Assembly (NCBI GenBank): GCA_015501585.1
Contig: JADNRY010000006.1
Coordinates: forward strand, 434,001-498,000
Reading direction: 5' to 3'
DNA: 64,000 nt
Source: Rhodocollybia butyracea
Taxonomy: Eukaryota > Basidiomycota > Agaricomycetes > Agaricales > Omphalotaceae
Numbering within the stretch: the first letter of the stretch is position 1; each line of letters begins with the position of its first letter. Shown in pieces: positions 48,138 to 58,988 of the stretch. The translations under genes and the position numbers were made by a program. The notes beneath the pieces were generated by a model. That model ran no database searches. It was given only the letters and a program-made list of their open reading frames with translations, and was not told where the DNA came from.

Positions 48138-49814
48138 ATGGCATTCGTTCATTCTGTCTTGGTTTTCGTTCTTTTGTTCATCCAGGATTCTCTTCAAACT
48201 GGTCTGGATTCTGGCGTGATTGAACAAGTTCGTTCAAACCTGATAGCAGTCGCGTCCCAGAGGCATGGCTTTTGTATCGAAACTTGTAATAGTACTTACT
48301 TAGATTGTAGCTGGGAACTTGGAACAGCTGCCGAAGCTTTGACAGAGCTCAACTGGCCTTCGCTTTCGGTTTTCAATGCAAGCGCCTTTCCTCCACCACA
48401 CATCCTGGATAACGCGAATAATGCTTCAGATGTGTTGAATATAGCAAACAAGTGCGTCCATATCAATATCCACTCGAATTCTACTCACGTATCATGTATG
48501 AATAGCATTGTGTCGGCAAAACCAAGTGACTCTTTGGCTCTAGTTGCAAACGACGGAGCTGTAGGAGATCCTGCATCTATTGGAGTAGCTGTTCTGTTAG
48601 CAAACTGGACAAGCTCGAATGTTTCGTTTGCTACAGCAGCCTCCGACCAACTTGATTACCTTTTGAACGTTGCTCCCCGTGCAGGTTGGCTTGTCTCCAC
48701 TTCCTTGTTCATTGAATAATAACAAATTCTAATTAGACTCCGGCGCGATCTCCCAGAGAACTGACCAGGTTCAACTCTGGTGCAACTCAAATTTTCTTGT
48801 AACCTTGCTCACAACTCTCTAATGCTTCTTCACTCACAGGGCTGATTTCATCTACATGGCCCCTCCGTTCATCGCGTACTATGGAGCCTTGGTAGGAGGC
48901 GACAATGAATCGTACCTATTACAAACAGCCTATGAACAGATCTCTTTGTACCGGGATGTTCTGCGCGACGATGATGGACTGTGGAGACACGTTGATCTTG
49001 GTAGCTGGCAGGACAACACGTGGGTCTCTCTACTTAGCTCAAAGTTCAACCATTCATTGACCATTTAACAGACATTGGGCTACTGGTATGTATAGCCTGC
49101 GCGCACAAGCCTTTCAGATACTGATCAATTCATTGCCAGGAAATGGATGGGCTGCTGCTGGGATGCTCAGGGTGCTTGAAACGTTCAACCATTCATCTGT
49201 GGCCACAGACTTTACTGGAGAAAGTGCCAATCTAACTCTATGGATCCAAGAAATCATTAATGCGGCTTGGCAACACCAGGTGTGGAGATATCGTCCTGTC
49301 ATACATCGGCGTTTTGAGTCTTGACCTGTCCACTTAGACAGTCAACGGCACTCTGCTCAACATCATCGATGATCCAACATCATTCGCAGATTCGTCGGGA
49401 ACAGCTCTGCTAGCTTCGGTCACATATAGGATGGCAGTGTATCTCAACGACACGTCTTTGATCCCCTACGCCGACAAAGCCTTTCAACTCGTGCAAAGCA
49501 GCATTGATGAACATGGGTGGCTTCGGAACACTGCAGACCCGGAAGCTTTCAGCATTCCGAGTGCAGCAAATTCGTCCAGTCCGGAGGGTCAAGCGTTTAT
49601 TTTGCTCGCTCAATCGGCGTATGAGCAGTTTGTTTCATCTAATTTGGTTTCCAATCCCTCTTATGGTTCAGCCGGCCCTGACAATGGAGGTGATGATGGT
49701 GATGATGGCGATGAAGGAAGGTCCCAACGCTGTCGGCTTGTCCCTCGTCCCTCGTCGATGGCACTTTCTCAAGAACGCATGTATGGTCTAGCACACCTAC
49801 TTCGTGGTAGATGA
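48138..49814 (+). CDS. Secreted six-hairpin glycosidase, GH88/GH105-like
   Basis: The chosen ATG at 48138 gives MAFVHSVLVFVLLFIQDSLQ, a signal peptide; the frame is open further up but without ATG until a GTG. The body has helical repeats with Asn-glycosylation sites (FNASAF, NNASD, NWTSSN). Splicing restores APRADSGAISQRTDQVQLWA, DFIYMAPPFIAYYGALVGGD and SYLLQTAYEQISLYRDVLRD. Then LWRHVDLGSWQDNTHWATGN with GWAAAGMLRV follows. The D-x-x-YMAPPF and HWATGNGWA elements are the active-site landmarks of unsaturated glucuronyl or rhamnogalacturonyl hydrolases. The C-terminus after YEQFVSSN is a Gly/Asp-rich stretch and may be partly mis-spliced. It likely trims pectin or another uronide outside the cell. 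About five introns. Confidence 0.78.
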
Positions 49815-50667
49815 ACTACGTTAGTATGGTCGGCTTGGCGGTGCTCTGAAACTTGCTCACCTTCGTTATCCGGCAATTTCACTGCGAGCTATGCTTTCTC
49901 CTTCAGTGCTTTGCCTTATATGATTGGGTGCCTTCAGGTACCTTCCGGGTCTTCCAGTGTTGAACAGTGTTGAACCCATTCCGGAGTCCTGGACGTCCCG
50001 AGTGTGAACTACCGCGCCAACCAACGTTTCAATTGCGATACTTGCGGTGGATCCGGCCCGACATAGGTACTGAGAGTAACAAACCCCAGTGTGTCCAAAG
50101 CAGAAACTCTGTTCAGAGACGAGATACGATGTCAGTAAGTAGGTGGTGGACAAACGCAAGAGCTTTGAAGAGGCTTTGCATGGGTGCCACAGCTCGGAGT
50201 CTATTCAAATTTCAGGTTCAAGAGCTTTTTAGAGGGGCCAAGATAACCCCACTTTTCCAACGCCGCCAGAGTGAGAAATTACATCGATGGACTTATTCAA
50301 TTGAAAACTATCGTTGAACACTATCTGCGTGAAGGCTGTCTATGATAATAACTGGCCTCCATTAATTCTGATTACATAGACCTCCGGTGCGATCTCTGTA
50401 TTCTCCAGCTGGGCGGTGCTTTGAACATGACATGGAATGATTTGGGGCCTGGGCGCCCCAGTACTAGTACTCTTGGCTTCACGTTGCGATGTGGCGTCCG
50501 TATATAATAAACGCTTTATTTGAGTGCCCGTTTTTCCTCCTCTCTCATTCTAGGGGTGTTGTTGCTATTATCTTCATTCTGACCCCCGGGATTCCGCTCC
50601 AAGCTGGCTTGACCTCTCCACAAATTCCGCTTCGCCATCCAATCTTTCTGGAATCTTTTTTCTAAAC
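49815..50667. other. Spacer of about 850 bases upstream of the first exchanger gene
   Basis: No gene supported. A perfect 6-bp stem (tggggc...gcccca) lies at about 50443-50460. The segments ggcggtgctctgaa (near 49837) and ggcggtgctttgaa (near 50413) look like diverged copies. The right end carries the CAX promoter, with a tatataataaa box near 50502. Confidence 0.4.
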
Positions 50668-52815
50668 ATGCAAGAGAAACGTGCTTCGGGGACACGCCAG
50701 CGCAGTATCCTACGCATCCCCGATGAAGAGCAGGCAATGGAACCAGGAGGCCTTCATAGTCGGGACCATTTGAACGAAACCACTTCGCCTGGAGGATATA
50801 GCGTGCGCAGTGCACATGGATTAATGATGGCTGGTAAAACAGGCCTTGACCGTTTCATGACGCGTTTCTTGAGGAAGGGAAAACCGAAGGTTGGGTTCCT
50901 CGACAGCTTGAAAGCCATTCTATTTTCTTCCTGGGTGAATGTCTTTCTTCTTGTGCTCCCAGTAGCTTGGGGAGCACATTTCAGCAACATTAGTGACGGC
51001 CAAAAGATATTTTCATTTCCTGTGACTTTTACGCGTACGTTGGTGACTGTAATTTGACGTATATAAACAGTGCTTACGATGCTCTAGTATGTTTGCTTGC
51101 AATCATCCCCCTCGAAAAACTCTTCGATTTCGGTGGAGAGCAGATGGCCTTTTATCTCGGTAAAGGTAAATCGTAACGAGAAGATTAAACAGACTAGATC
51201 GAACTGATAATTTGATAGATATCGGAGACCTTGTTGTAGTTACCTTGAACAAGTAAGTCAAACGTTATGGAGGTTGTGAGGATTCACAAACCTTGTCTAG
51301 TGCTGTTGAAGCCACATTGGCTATCATTTTGCTTAAAAGATGCGAGTAAGTATACACATAAGTCTTTATTCACACGTTAACCCAAGAGTCTAGGTTGAGG
51401 CTGCTACAATCGACAATCATAGGTACGCGCTGGAAAAAAACCATGGTACACTGCGAACTCACCTTTTTGAAGGTGTTGTTATTCTTCACCTTTTACTCAT
51501 TCCTGGGACTGCCTTTGTGGTTGGTGGTGCCCGGGTAATGCATCAAGACCTTCACCCTCATTTGACGGAGCTAAACCACTCGTTACTTGTTATGGGGTAA
51601 GGCCATCCACAGCTTTTGTATACGCTTTTGAAAGAAGACTGATTTTCTCTCCAAAAAATAGTGTGCTTTCATTGCTTCTTCCTGCCGCCTTTTTTGCGGC
51701 CATAGATCGAGGAACGCAAGCGTTATCGGACAATCCATCTTACATTGTGAATGACATCTACCGCCATAAATTCGTCACTCTTAGTCGGGGATTAGCTTTG
51801 ATCCTTCTTGTAATGTAAGGACAAATTCTAACGCTGGCTGTTATCCTACTAATCATCATTCAGCTATGTAGCGTCTCGAATCTATTTGCATGACCCACCA
51901 GGTCCCAATGATACGCTGGCTGAGCATCCTGATGCACCAATGGCATTACTTGATGAAGAAGAATATCTGATGCATGGCAACCCCGAAGTCAGTCAATGGG
52001 TCTGCCTAGGCATGCTAGCGATAACTATCGGACTCATGGCTGCAACGGCTGAATTTGTATGTTGAATTCTCGCTTGATTCCTTTTACCTCTTGAACTGAC
52101 GGGCTATATAGTTAGTAGACAGCATCGAGTTTGTACGGGATGCTGGTGGTATTCAAGAAGAGTTGGTGTCCCCACCCTTCTTTCAGAATCAATACTAAAA
52201 GTCTTCCTAGATGGTTTGGGCTGATTCTCCTACCTATCATGTAAGATTCGTCTCCGAGTCCCTCTGAGTTTAGCGATCTGAATCCAAACAAATTCATAGC
52301 TCATTCGCTGCCGATGGGTTCGTAGCCATTGGTTTTTTCCTGCGCTACGTTGTCGAACACCTTTTGGGGAGAAAGACACCTCCAGCAACTCTTGCTAAAG
52401 CTCGTGCAATTGACCTTTCAATCCAGTTCATTCTTTTCTGGATGCCTTTCATTGTCTTGTTGGGCTGGTGGACCGGTAAACCGATAACGCTTTTATTCGG
52501 TAAGTCTCCACGTATCACTCGATTAAATTTGGTTTTGAGATGGAATGCATAGATATCTTCGAAGTTGCGGTCCTGATTGGCGCAATGTTTTTGGTTAACT
52601 ATGTGACGGCGGATAGCAAAACTAATTGGTTAGAAGGATGGGCTATGGTTTCATTTTACCTGATGATTGTAGGTATTCACCAGAGACGTTTTTTGTCCCA
52701 CTGACCATGTTTGTATTAGGCCTTGACCACCTGGTTTTACGATGGTCAGACTGAGATTGGTGAAATGCTCAACTTTGGAGGCTGTTTCTCAAGCGCCGAG
52801 CCATCATCAGGATAG
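50668..52815 (+). CDS. CAX-type cation/proton exchanger, divergent (copy 1)
   Basis: Start 50668: MQEKRASGTRQRSILRIPDE, a cytosolic N-tail. About eleven membrane helices follow in two halves. The first alpha repeat reads KDIGDLVVVTLNNAVEATLA, aligned to the GNAVE motif of VCX1/CAX. The stretch ELRLLQSTIIGVVILHLLLI, PGTAFVVGGARVMHQDLHPH is typical. The second half reads WFGLILLPIISFAADGFVAI, where the canonical motif is GNAAEH, so Asn is lost and Glu is replaced by Asp. Then come IDLSIQFILFWMPFIVLLGW, DIFEVAVLIGAMFLVNYVTA and SKTNWLEGW, matching VCX1 closely. The stop is 52813-52815. Family members exchange Ca2+ or Mn2+ for H+ at the vacuole. Activity is uncertain because of the altered motif. 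Ten or so introns. Confidence 0.85.
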
Positions 52816-52944
52816 AATTTTACTCTGTGAAGTAATACTTCACATAAGTTATTAAACTGCACAGATATATGTTTCCATATTATTCTTCTACATAATATAC
52901 AATAACTAGATCCGCAGATGAAGTGAAAACAGAAAAGCCTTTCT

Positions 52945-54113
52945 TTATTTGGGGTCCGCTCGCGGTTCTGTTTTGATTATGAGAAATGAAAGTTTCAAAA
53001 TGATTGGATACTCACGACTCCATTGGACACTGAGAATGAGATTGTCATATCCCTTTCCATTAACCTTCTCCATTGCCTTCTGTGCGACAGCTCTGTCTTC
53101 GAAGCTAACGAAAGCAAAGCCCTTGCCAGCACCAGTGTCACGATCACGCCCAACATACACCCGAGCCACCCGGCCAAAGTGCCCAAATAGTTCACGAAGA
53201 TCGTTTTCTTGAGTGTCTTCGGAAATGTTGGTAACACGCAATGTTGGCAAGTCGTCCCTGTTTCCGCCTCCTGGTCCACGCATCGACTCTCCTGCTCCAC
53301 GACCTGCTCCACGAAGTGAAGGGGGAACATATTTTGAACCAGTCGAACCAAGTCCAGGAGCTGCATCCACAGGAGGAGCCGTATCATCATCAGGACCCGC
53401 ACCGGTGTCTGTTAACAGTATCTGAATGTGACTCCCAAAAAACGATCATAAGGAGACGCACCACCAGAGGTCTCCAAGCCACCGAGAGTATCCTTGTATG
53501 GACACTTAGCAGTAAAGTGCTCTCCCTGACATAGTCGACACACGACTTTTCCTCCAGTAGCAGATTTGACGGGTTTTTTCTCTTCTTGTTGTTCGGTTTC
53601 ATTGGGCTGAACATATGCTCATCAGCAGAGTTATTCTGTGAATTAGGCAATCCACACGTACCTTGTTGCCGCCTGCAGATAGGGTTAAGTAAACGTGTTC
53701 GCCGACAGTAGTCGTTGCCCGATCTGGTCCTCGAGCACTTCCTTTCTCTGCACCGAATTTAGCCCATTTTTGACGTTCCGCAACTTGGTGTTGTACGACA
53801 GATTTTTGGAGTGTTCGCTTGATCTTGCGAGTTATCTTTGAATCGGCTCAAAATCAGTCGTCATTTCAGTACAAATTGGGACATACTTTGACTTTCTTAC
53901 CCTGCTCGTTCACGCTGTATTCTATGACGGTCCTAACACTGTCATCTTCTTCTTGGCCCGATACTGTACGAATCGTCAAGGAAGTTGTGAGTATATTGAA
54001 AGGGGCGTACCCAGTTCGTCGACATCATCTGCCCATGATGTTTTAGGTCTGAGTTCATATGGGGTTCAGTCAGTCTAGTGTTGAAGAGACTTTTCCGCGA
54101 CTCACAATGACAT
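52945..54113 (-). CDS. TIF35: Translation initiation factor eIF3 subunit g
   Basis: Start ATG at 54111-54113, in an 8-nt first exon (ATG TCA TT), followed by gtgagt. The spliced N-terminus is MSLPKTSWADDVDELVSGQE, the standard eIF3g opening with TSWAD. Then DSVRTVIEYSVNEQGKKVK and a zinc-knuckle-like VCRLCQGEHFTAKCPYKDTL. A Gly-rich linker has SKYVPPSLRGAGRGAG. The C-terminal RRM reads LPTLRVTNISEDTQENDLRE, LFGHFGRVARVYVGRDRDTG and AGKGFAFVSFEDRAVAQKAM, then SVQWSQPRADPK (stop 52945-52947). The last intron restores QWSQ. It lies between the two exchanger paralogues on the other strand. Confidence 0.94.
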
Positions 54114-54521
54114 TTTTTCTGCCTCAGTGCCTGTGGTACTAGTAGATTCAAAGAAAGAAATTTACAATCACGTGTTAACAGTCATTAAATGTTACGTAAG
54201 CGCTCGCTGATGACTCAAGCGCTCGTTTGCTCTTTTCTCAATGTCATTCAATCTGCATTCAACGTCAACTTCAATTACTACAATTTAACAAAGATTTTAA
54301 AGCTGCATTTTGTGCTTTCCTTTGCTTTTTGAATGCACTAACCGGCACTCGAAGACTCCAGAGTATTTCATAGTGTTTTGATGTGACCTGTGATGGCTAT
54401 GCAGCCCTTTCATACATAAAACGCACCACCCGGGATTTTGATTCGCCCTTCCTTTGCGCTGTGCGCTCATCTTTATATCTCTGGAGAGCTGGTCTCCCCA
54501 ACTGGCGACTGAATTTTCGTT
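54114..54521. promoter_or_regulatory. Divergent 5' region of eIF3g and the second exchanger
   Basis: 408 bases separate the two starts. The stretch contains aacaaagattttaaag-like AT-rich sequence and several gcgctcg repeats near 54200-54225 (ctcgctgatgactcaagcgctcg), but no assignable site. A tctgcattc / tgcattttg pair is seen near 54250 and 54305. Nothing here looks coding. Confidence 0.4.
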
Positions 54522-56874
54522 ATGGATCCTTATTCAAGGCATCTGGCAACAAATTTTCATCACGAACAGCCAGACTCTCCTCCTTTGCATACTGTCGACC
54601 TTGGGGCTCTGGAGGATGGCAATTCCTGGAGTAATAAAGGGGAGGAAGACGATTATGGCCTTCCGTACGATTACTCCGAGTCTGGACGTGCCTCGGCAAT
54701 GAGTAGTCGGTTCTCGAGCTCAAGTACATCCTCTCTCCGCCGGCGTTCAATCTGGCAGAAGATTCGGGGGAAAAATGCTGGATGGTTAAAGAGTATGGAA
54801 GCTATCGTATTCTTCTCCTGGGTCAACATCTTCATTTTGGTCGTTCCCATATTGTGGGTATTGCATTTCATGCACCTAATCCCACATCTTGTCTCTTTTG
54901 GTCGTATGTCTCTTGACTTTAATCATTCTAATGTACAATCGCTGACAGTACTTAAGTATCATTCCTTGCATTGATTCCCGTCATTAAGCTTCTCGATTTC
55001 GGTGCTGAGAACCTGGCGTTGTACTGTGGGCCGGATATTGGAGATCTAATTCTTATCAGTCTGAACAAGTGTGTATTGGTTCCGCGATGTTAGGGTTTTT
55101 TCAGCTGACGGTTCTTTTAGTGCTGTAGAAACCATTCTAGCACTATGGCTTCTAGCAAACTCAGAGTGTGTATTTTAAGCTTGCGTACTTCCTAATCGTG
55201 CTCAAACGTTTTCAGACTCCGGCTCCTGCAATCTTCAATTATCGGTAAACATCGTAATGTTACATACCCCACAAAACTAATTGTTTTCATCAGGCGTGGT
55301 GGTGCTTCGCTTGCTCTTAATACCTGGGGTCTCGTTCATAGTTGGTGGAACTCGTGTTGCTTCTCAGGAACTTCATCCTCACATTACGGGGTTGAATCAC
55401 TCACTGCTTACAACGGGGTAAAGACTTTACTTTTTCCTGGCTGTACCGCCGTTAACCCCCTCTTTCAGCGTGCTTGCGTTCCTACTACCAATAGCATTCT
55501 TCACTGCTTTGGATCGAGGCATAATCCCGGTCAGTTCCATTGCTTCCTCAGCTGTAAATACTGGCGTCGTCAGCGACTACATGCGAGGCGATTTGCTCAA
55601 AATGAGTCGTGGGATGGCTGTTATTCTCCTTGCGGTGTGAGTATACTGGCAATCTCCCAGTTACAGCCAATTAATCAACGCTGTAGATATGTTTGCGCTC
55701 GCGTTTACCTTCACAATCCACCTGGAGGAAGGACATTGCATGAACGTAGCGATGCCCCAGAAGAGTTGAAGGAACTTGCGCACGAGATGGAAGAAGAAAC
55801 GCCTGAAATCAACTTTTGCATATCTGTGATCGTGTCGGTGATTGCTGTGACCTTGATGGCAATCACTACAGAGATTCTTGTGGAGAGTATCGAGCCCATG
55901 AGGCACAGGTATAGCTTTTCGGAAGAGTATATATCATTCCACCTACTACTACGCAGTCTTTTCTAACATGTTTTCAGATGGTTCGGTCTCATCCTCCTTC
56001 CTTTGGTTTCCTTTTCCGCCGACGCTCTGGTTTCTATTGTGACATTCGTCCGTAACACTTTCTTTGGCCATAACATCCCACATACGATGGCTAGCACTCG
56101 TCATGTCGACGATGCCATTCAGTTCGTTCTGTTCTGGGCGCCTGTCCTAGTCCTGTTAGGATGGATCATTGGGCAGCCGTTTTCTTTGCTTTTTGATTTA
56201 TTCGAAGTCGCTATTCTCATTGGATCTTGTTTTTTGCTCAACTATGTTACCGAGGATTCAAAGACGAATTGGGCCGAAGGAACTATGCTAGTGGGATTGT
56301 ATTTCATGGTTGTGAGTTGTTACTTTGTTTACCCCGGCACTTTCACTTTATTCCGATTAACGAGCACGCCGCTGATCATGACACTTGCTTACAGGCGCTC
56401 GCTGCGTGGTTTTATCCCCAACAACCAGAAATTCGAGTGATGCTTTCAGAACACAGCATAGCCGAAGCTCTCAAAGGGCTTGGAAATCTCAACGTTCCAT
56501 CCCCGTCCACTACTTCCGTGTTACAGGCTACTGCAACGGTCACCACTTCCCTGTTATTTACCACGATTGCCACTGCCTCGGCGACCCCAACTGCTTCAGT
56601 GACCCCCACTGTTTCAGCGACTCCCGCTGTTAGCACCTCTGTGGCAAAACCTACATCCACTTCAGCTGTGGGTGCAGCTACAGTAACTTCAGCCTCTCCG
56701 GCCGTACCGACAGGGAACCAAGAGCTTTCAGAAGAGCTACAGCAGTTGATTCGGGATTATCTTGTACTAGCCGATACTATCGAGGAGGAAATCAGTTCGC
56801 TCAAGCCGTCTCCGACTTCCAGAACAAAGCAACCCAAAGAGCATCGTAGAATTCAGTATGCACAGGACATTTAA
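54522..56874 (+). CDS. CAX-type cation/proton exchanger, divergent (copy 2)
   Basis: Paralogue of the gene at 50668. Start 54522: MDPYSRHLATNFHHEQPDSP. The first alpha repeat is GPDIGDLILISLNNAVETIL and the next helix NSELRLLQSSIIGVVVLRLL. Then come LIPGVSFIVGGTRVASQELH and the second-half WFGLILLPLVSFSADALVSI, again without Asn and Glu. DDAIQFVLFWAPVLVLLGWI and LNYVTEDSKTNWAEGTMLVG follow. Unlike copy 1, it has a long C-terminal tail of Thr/Ala/Ser repeats (TASVTPTVSATPAVSTSV) and a final coiled coil (EELQQLIRDYLVLADTIEEE). The coil could bind a partner. The same introns seem to interrupt both copies (for example after LNN and before the WFG helix). Ends at 56872-56874. Confidence 0.85.
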
Positions 56875-56978
56875 TCTATTTTTGTGACATCTATATGCAA
56901 GGCTGGAAGTGAGATCAATGAGAGTCGAAGTATGGATAACAATAGTGGGTCCTTGAGTAGTGTTATTGATAAAGTTAT

Positions 56979-58052
56979 CTATGTCGTTGAATCCTTCAAC
57001 GATGGTCCCGAAACTTGTCTACCCAGCTGTAAGACCGCTTCATGAACAGTGGCCGTTATATCTGTTCGTATTCTAGCGTCTACCTCTATATCTGTCTGAT
57101 GTGGATGCTTCTCGTCTATTATGCGATCTCGTATTGAGTGAATGTTTAAAGGTAGAGGCTCACCAAACGTCACGCTGAGGCGAGCTCCGATACGGGGACA
57201 ATACTTGAAAGGGAAAGCCCGACCCTCAGGCATGAGTTTGTCGAAACCGGTAATCCACATCGGGATGATTGTCGGAGGTTTGGAGGTGGAGGACAAAATA
57301 CGACCACTGCCGCCAACGATCAATGGACGGGTCTTTAGTTCAGGTGAAGACACTTACACTCCCCATTTGAATCGCGGTAGTATTGCCATACCAGTTTCAT
57401 CCTTAAGATAAGTGTCAGGCTGGTTGACTTTTCCTTCTCCAAAAAGGTGTATCTAGGGGATAATGAGTATACACTGGATATAGACAGGATATACGACTTG
57501 CCCAATCGCCTCGATTCAGCTTTTCGATCGCATTATCGACGGCCACCTGATAAATTCCCCTTCCACGGAAGGTTTCTAAAACTTGGCCATATCGGAAAAA
57601 GGTGGAAAACGCTCTGCTCTGACCAAAGACATTAGTTGAGGACGGAATACCAAGTAGTTATCCATACGGGTTTGTGAACATTATATCTGAGGCACCAAGT
57701 GTCCAGCGTGTAAACCGCGAACTACGTGCATAGTATTTTGCAGGAAGTATGCCCCAGGTGACTGGGTCATCGAGCCTTTATTGCGGAGTGAGCTAAGGGT
57801 CATTCCCTGAGGCTTTTAGACGCACGTAGAAATATGGTTTGATACTGCAAGATAAATGGATGATCGGTTCTTGTAAGGAAGTAAGTTTGGCTGACCTGTA
57901 ACAATCCCTCGGCCATGCTGCCTTTGGTCGTCTTCTAGAGCTTGGACAAGATTGTGGAGGCCATTTACAGATATTCTACAGAGCCCAGAGTTGAGAAAAG
58001 CCTTGCAAGTCAAACCAATTATAGAGACAGTGGCGGCAGAACGCAAGGACAT
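56979..58052 (-). CDS. TAZ1: Tafazzin, cardiolipin transacylase
   Basis: Remodels cardiolipin acyl chains in mitochondrial membranes. Start 58050-58052: MSLRSAATVSIIGLTCKAFL, then RISVNGLHNLVQALEDDQRQ. Splicing restores VTVSNHISTLDDPVTWGILP with the H-x4-D catalytic motif split by an intron. Next are AKYYARSSRFTRWTLGASDI, MFTNP, SRAFSTFFRYGQVLETFRGR and IEKLNRGDW joined to IHLFGEGKVNQPDTYLKD. That last join requires a GC-AG intron (57453-57501). Further exons give WGVGRILSSTSKPPTIIPMW, ITGFDKLMPEGRAFPFKYC and ARLSVTFGEPLPL. The end is 56979-56981. All tafazzin landmarks are present and length is normal. Confidence 0.94.
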
Positions 58053-58227
58053 TGAATTATTATTATTTTTTGACCAATCACGTTTGCGTGGTCCCGATCA
58101 TACATCATTTTGATTGATTACATACAAGTACAGAGTATTTCAACTTTATCATCCTCCCCCCAACGCGCTGAGTGAGAGCTCTGCTCACCTGCTGGCTGCC
58201 AGCGCCAGATTTCCGAGTTGCTTCAAA

Positions 58228-58676
58228 ATGCTTGCTCTTGCATTCAGCTCGCTTCTCGTCGCTCTACTCTTCGTATACCTCTTTATGCCAGGCTTATGGT
58301 CCTCTATCATCGCGCTTGACGACTCTCTCGATGCTCACGAATCTTCACTGGCTGTCGTCGCTGCTAGTGCGTATTATTGTACTATCCTCTTCACAGACTA
58401 ATTTTTTTTTGGCTACAGGAAACCCTTTTAGGGAGAGTGGTCCTCCTGCAAACATGGCAAAGCTCATTTTGCTACGGCATAAGGTATATTTCAACCGCGT
58501 TCCATCTATTGACTTTGTCTGACAATGCCTTTCGATAGATACAAACTACCAACAGAAAACGAAGGAGTACATCCCATTCGCGTCAGGCTTCACGGGCATA
58601 TTCCATCCCACAACAGCGCCCTGCTAAAGCCCCTTGGTTACGGTTCGGCAAATCTTTCGGGAAGCAGTACTATTAA
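58228..58676 (+). CDS. Small single-pass membrane protein, unknown
   Basis: Three inferred exons. Exon 1 gives MLALAFSSLLVALLFVYLFM, PGLWSSIIALDDSLDAHESS, one strong N-terminal membrane helix or signal anchor. After a 49-ish base intron comes RNPFRESGPPANMAKLILLR, HK, then an intron ending atag before IQTTNRKRRSTSHSRQASRA and a basic tail that ends FGKQYY (stop 58674-58676). Presence of plausible splice sites is the main support; an unspliced alternative frame runs to 58767. The function is not known. It is divergent from TAZ1, 175 bases between starts. Confidence 0.5.
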
Positions 58677-58988
58677 TCATTTGGGTGTCCACGCGTTCAC
58701 GGTTCATCCTGGATTGCAGACGCTTTCTATCATTATACCCTGGAATGTGCAGTTTTTGCTCAGATAGTGCATTTGGGAAATTCTTGACACTTCAATAATT
58801 TTCGACCCTTTCTCCTTTCTTTAACTTGCAAGTATCTTATTGCACCCATCTACTTCATTTAGCCACGGATTGGACGAAAACATTAACATTTTACATTTGG
58901 ATACTTGTAAATTACAGTGCGTTTAACAAAACAAGATAACGACAAATCAAAAACAAAAAAAGCCACGAAATAAGACGTATCACCGGAG
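58677..58988. other. Convergent 3' spacer
   Basis: About 310 bases between two gene ends, T- and A-rich, with an A-run near 58955 (minus gene side). Nothing else seen. Confidence 0.45.

Noticed and set aside
50443..50460. GC-rich hairpin tggggc/gcccca as a terminator
   Set aside because: A 6-bp stem can arise by chance, and eukaryotic genes do not use such terminators.
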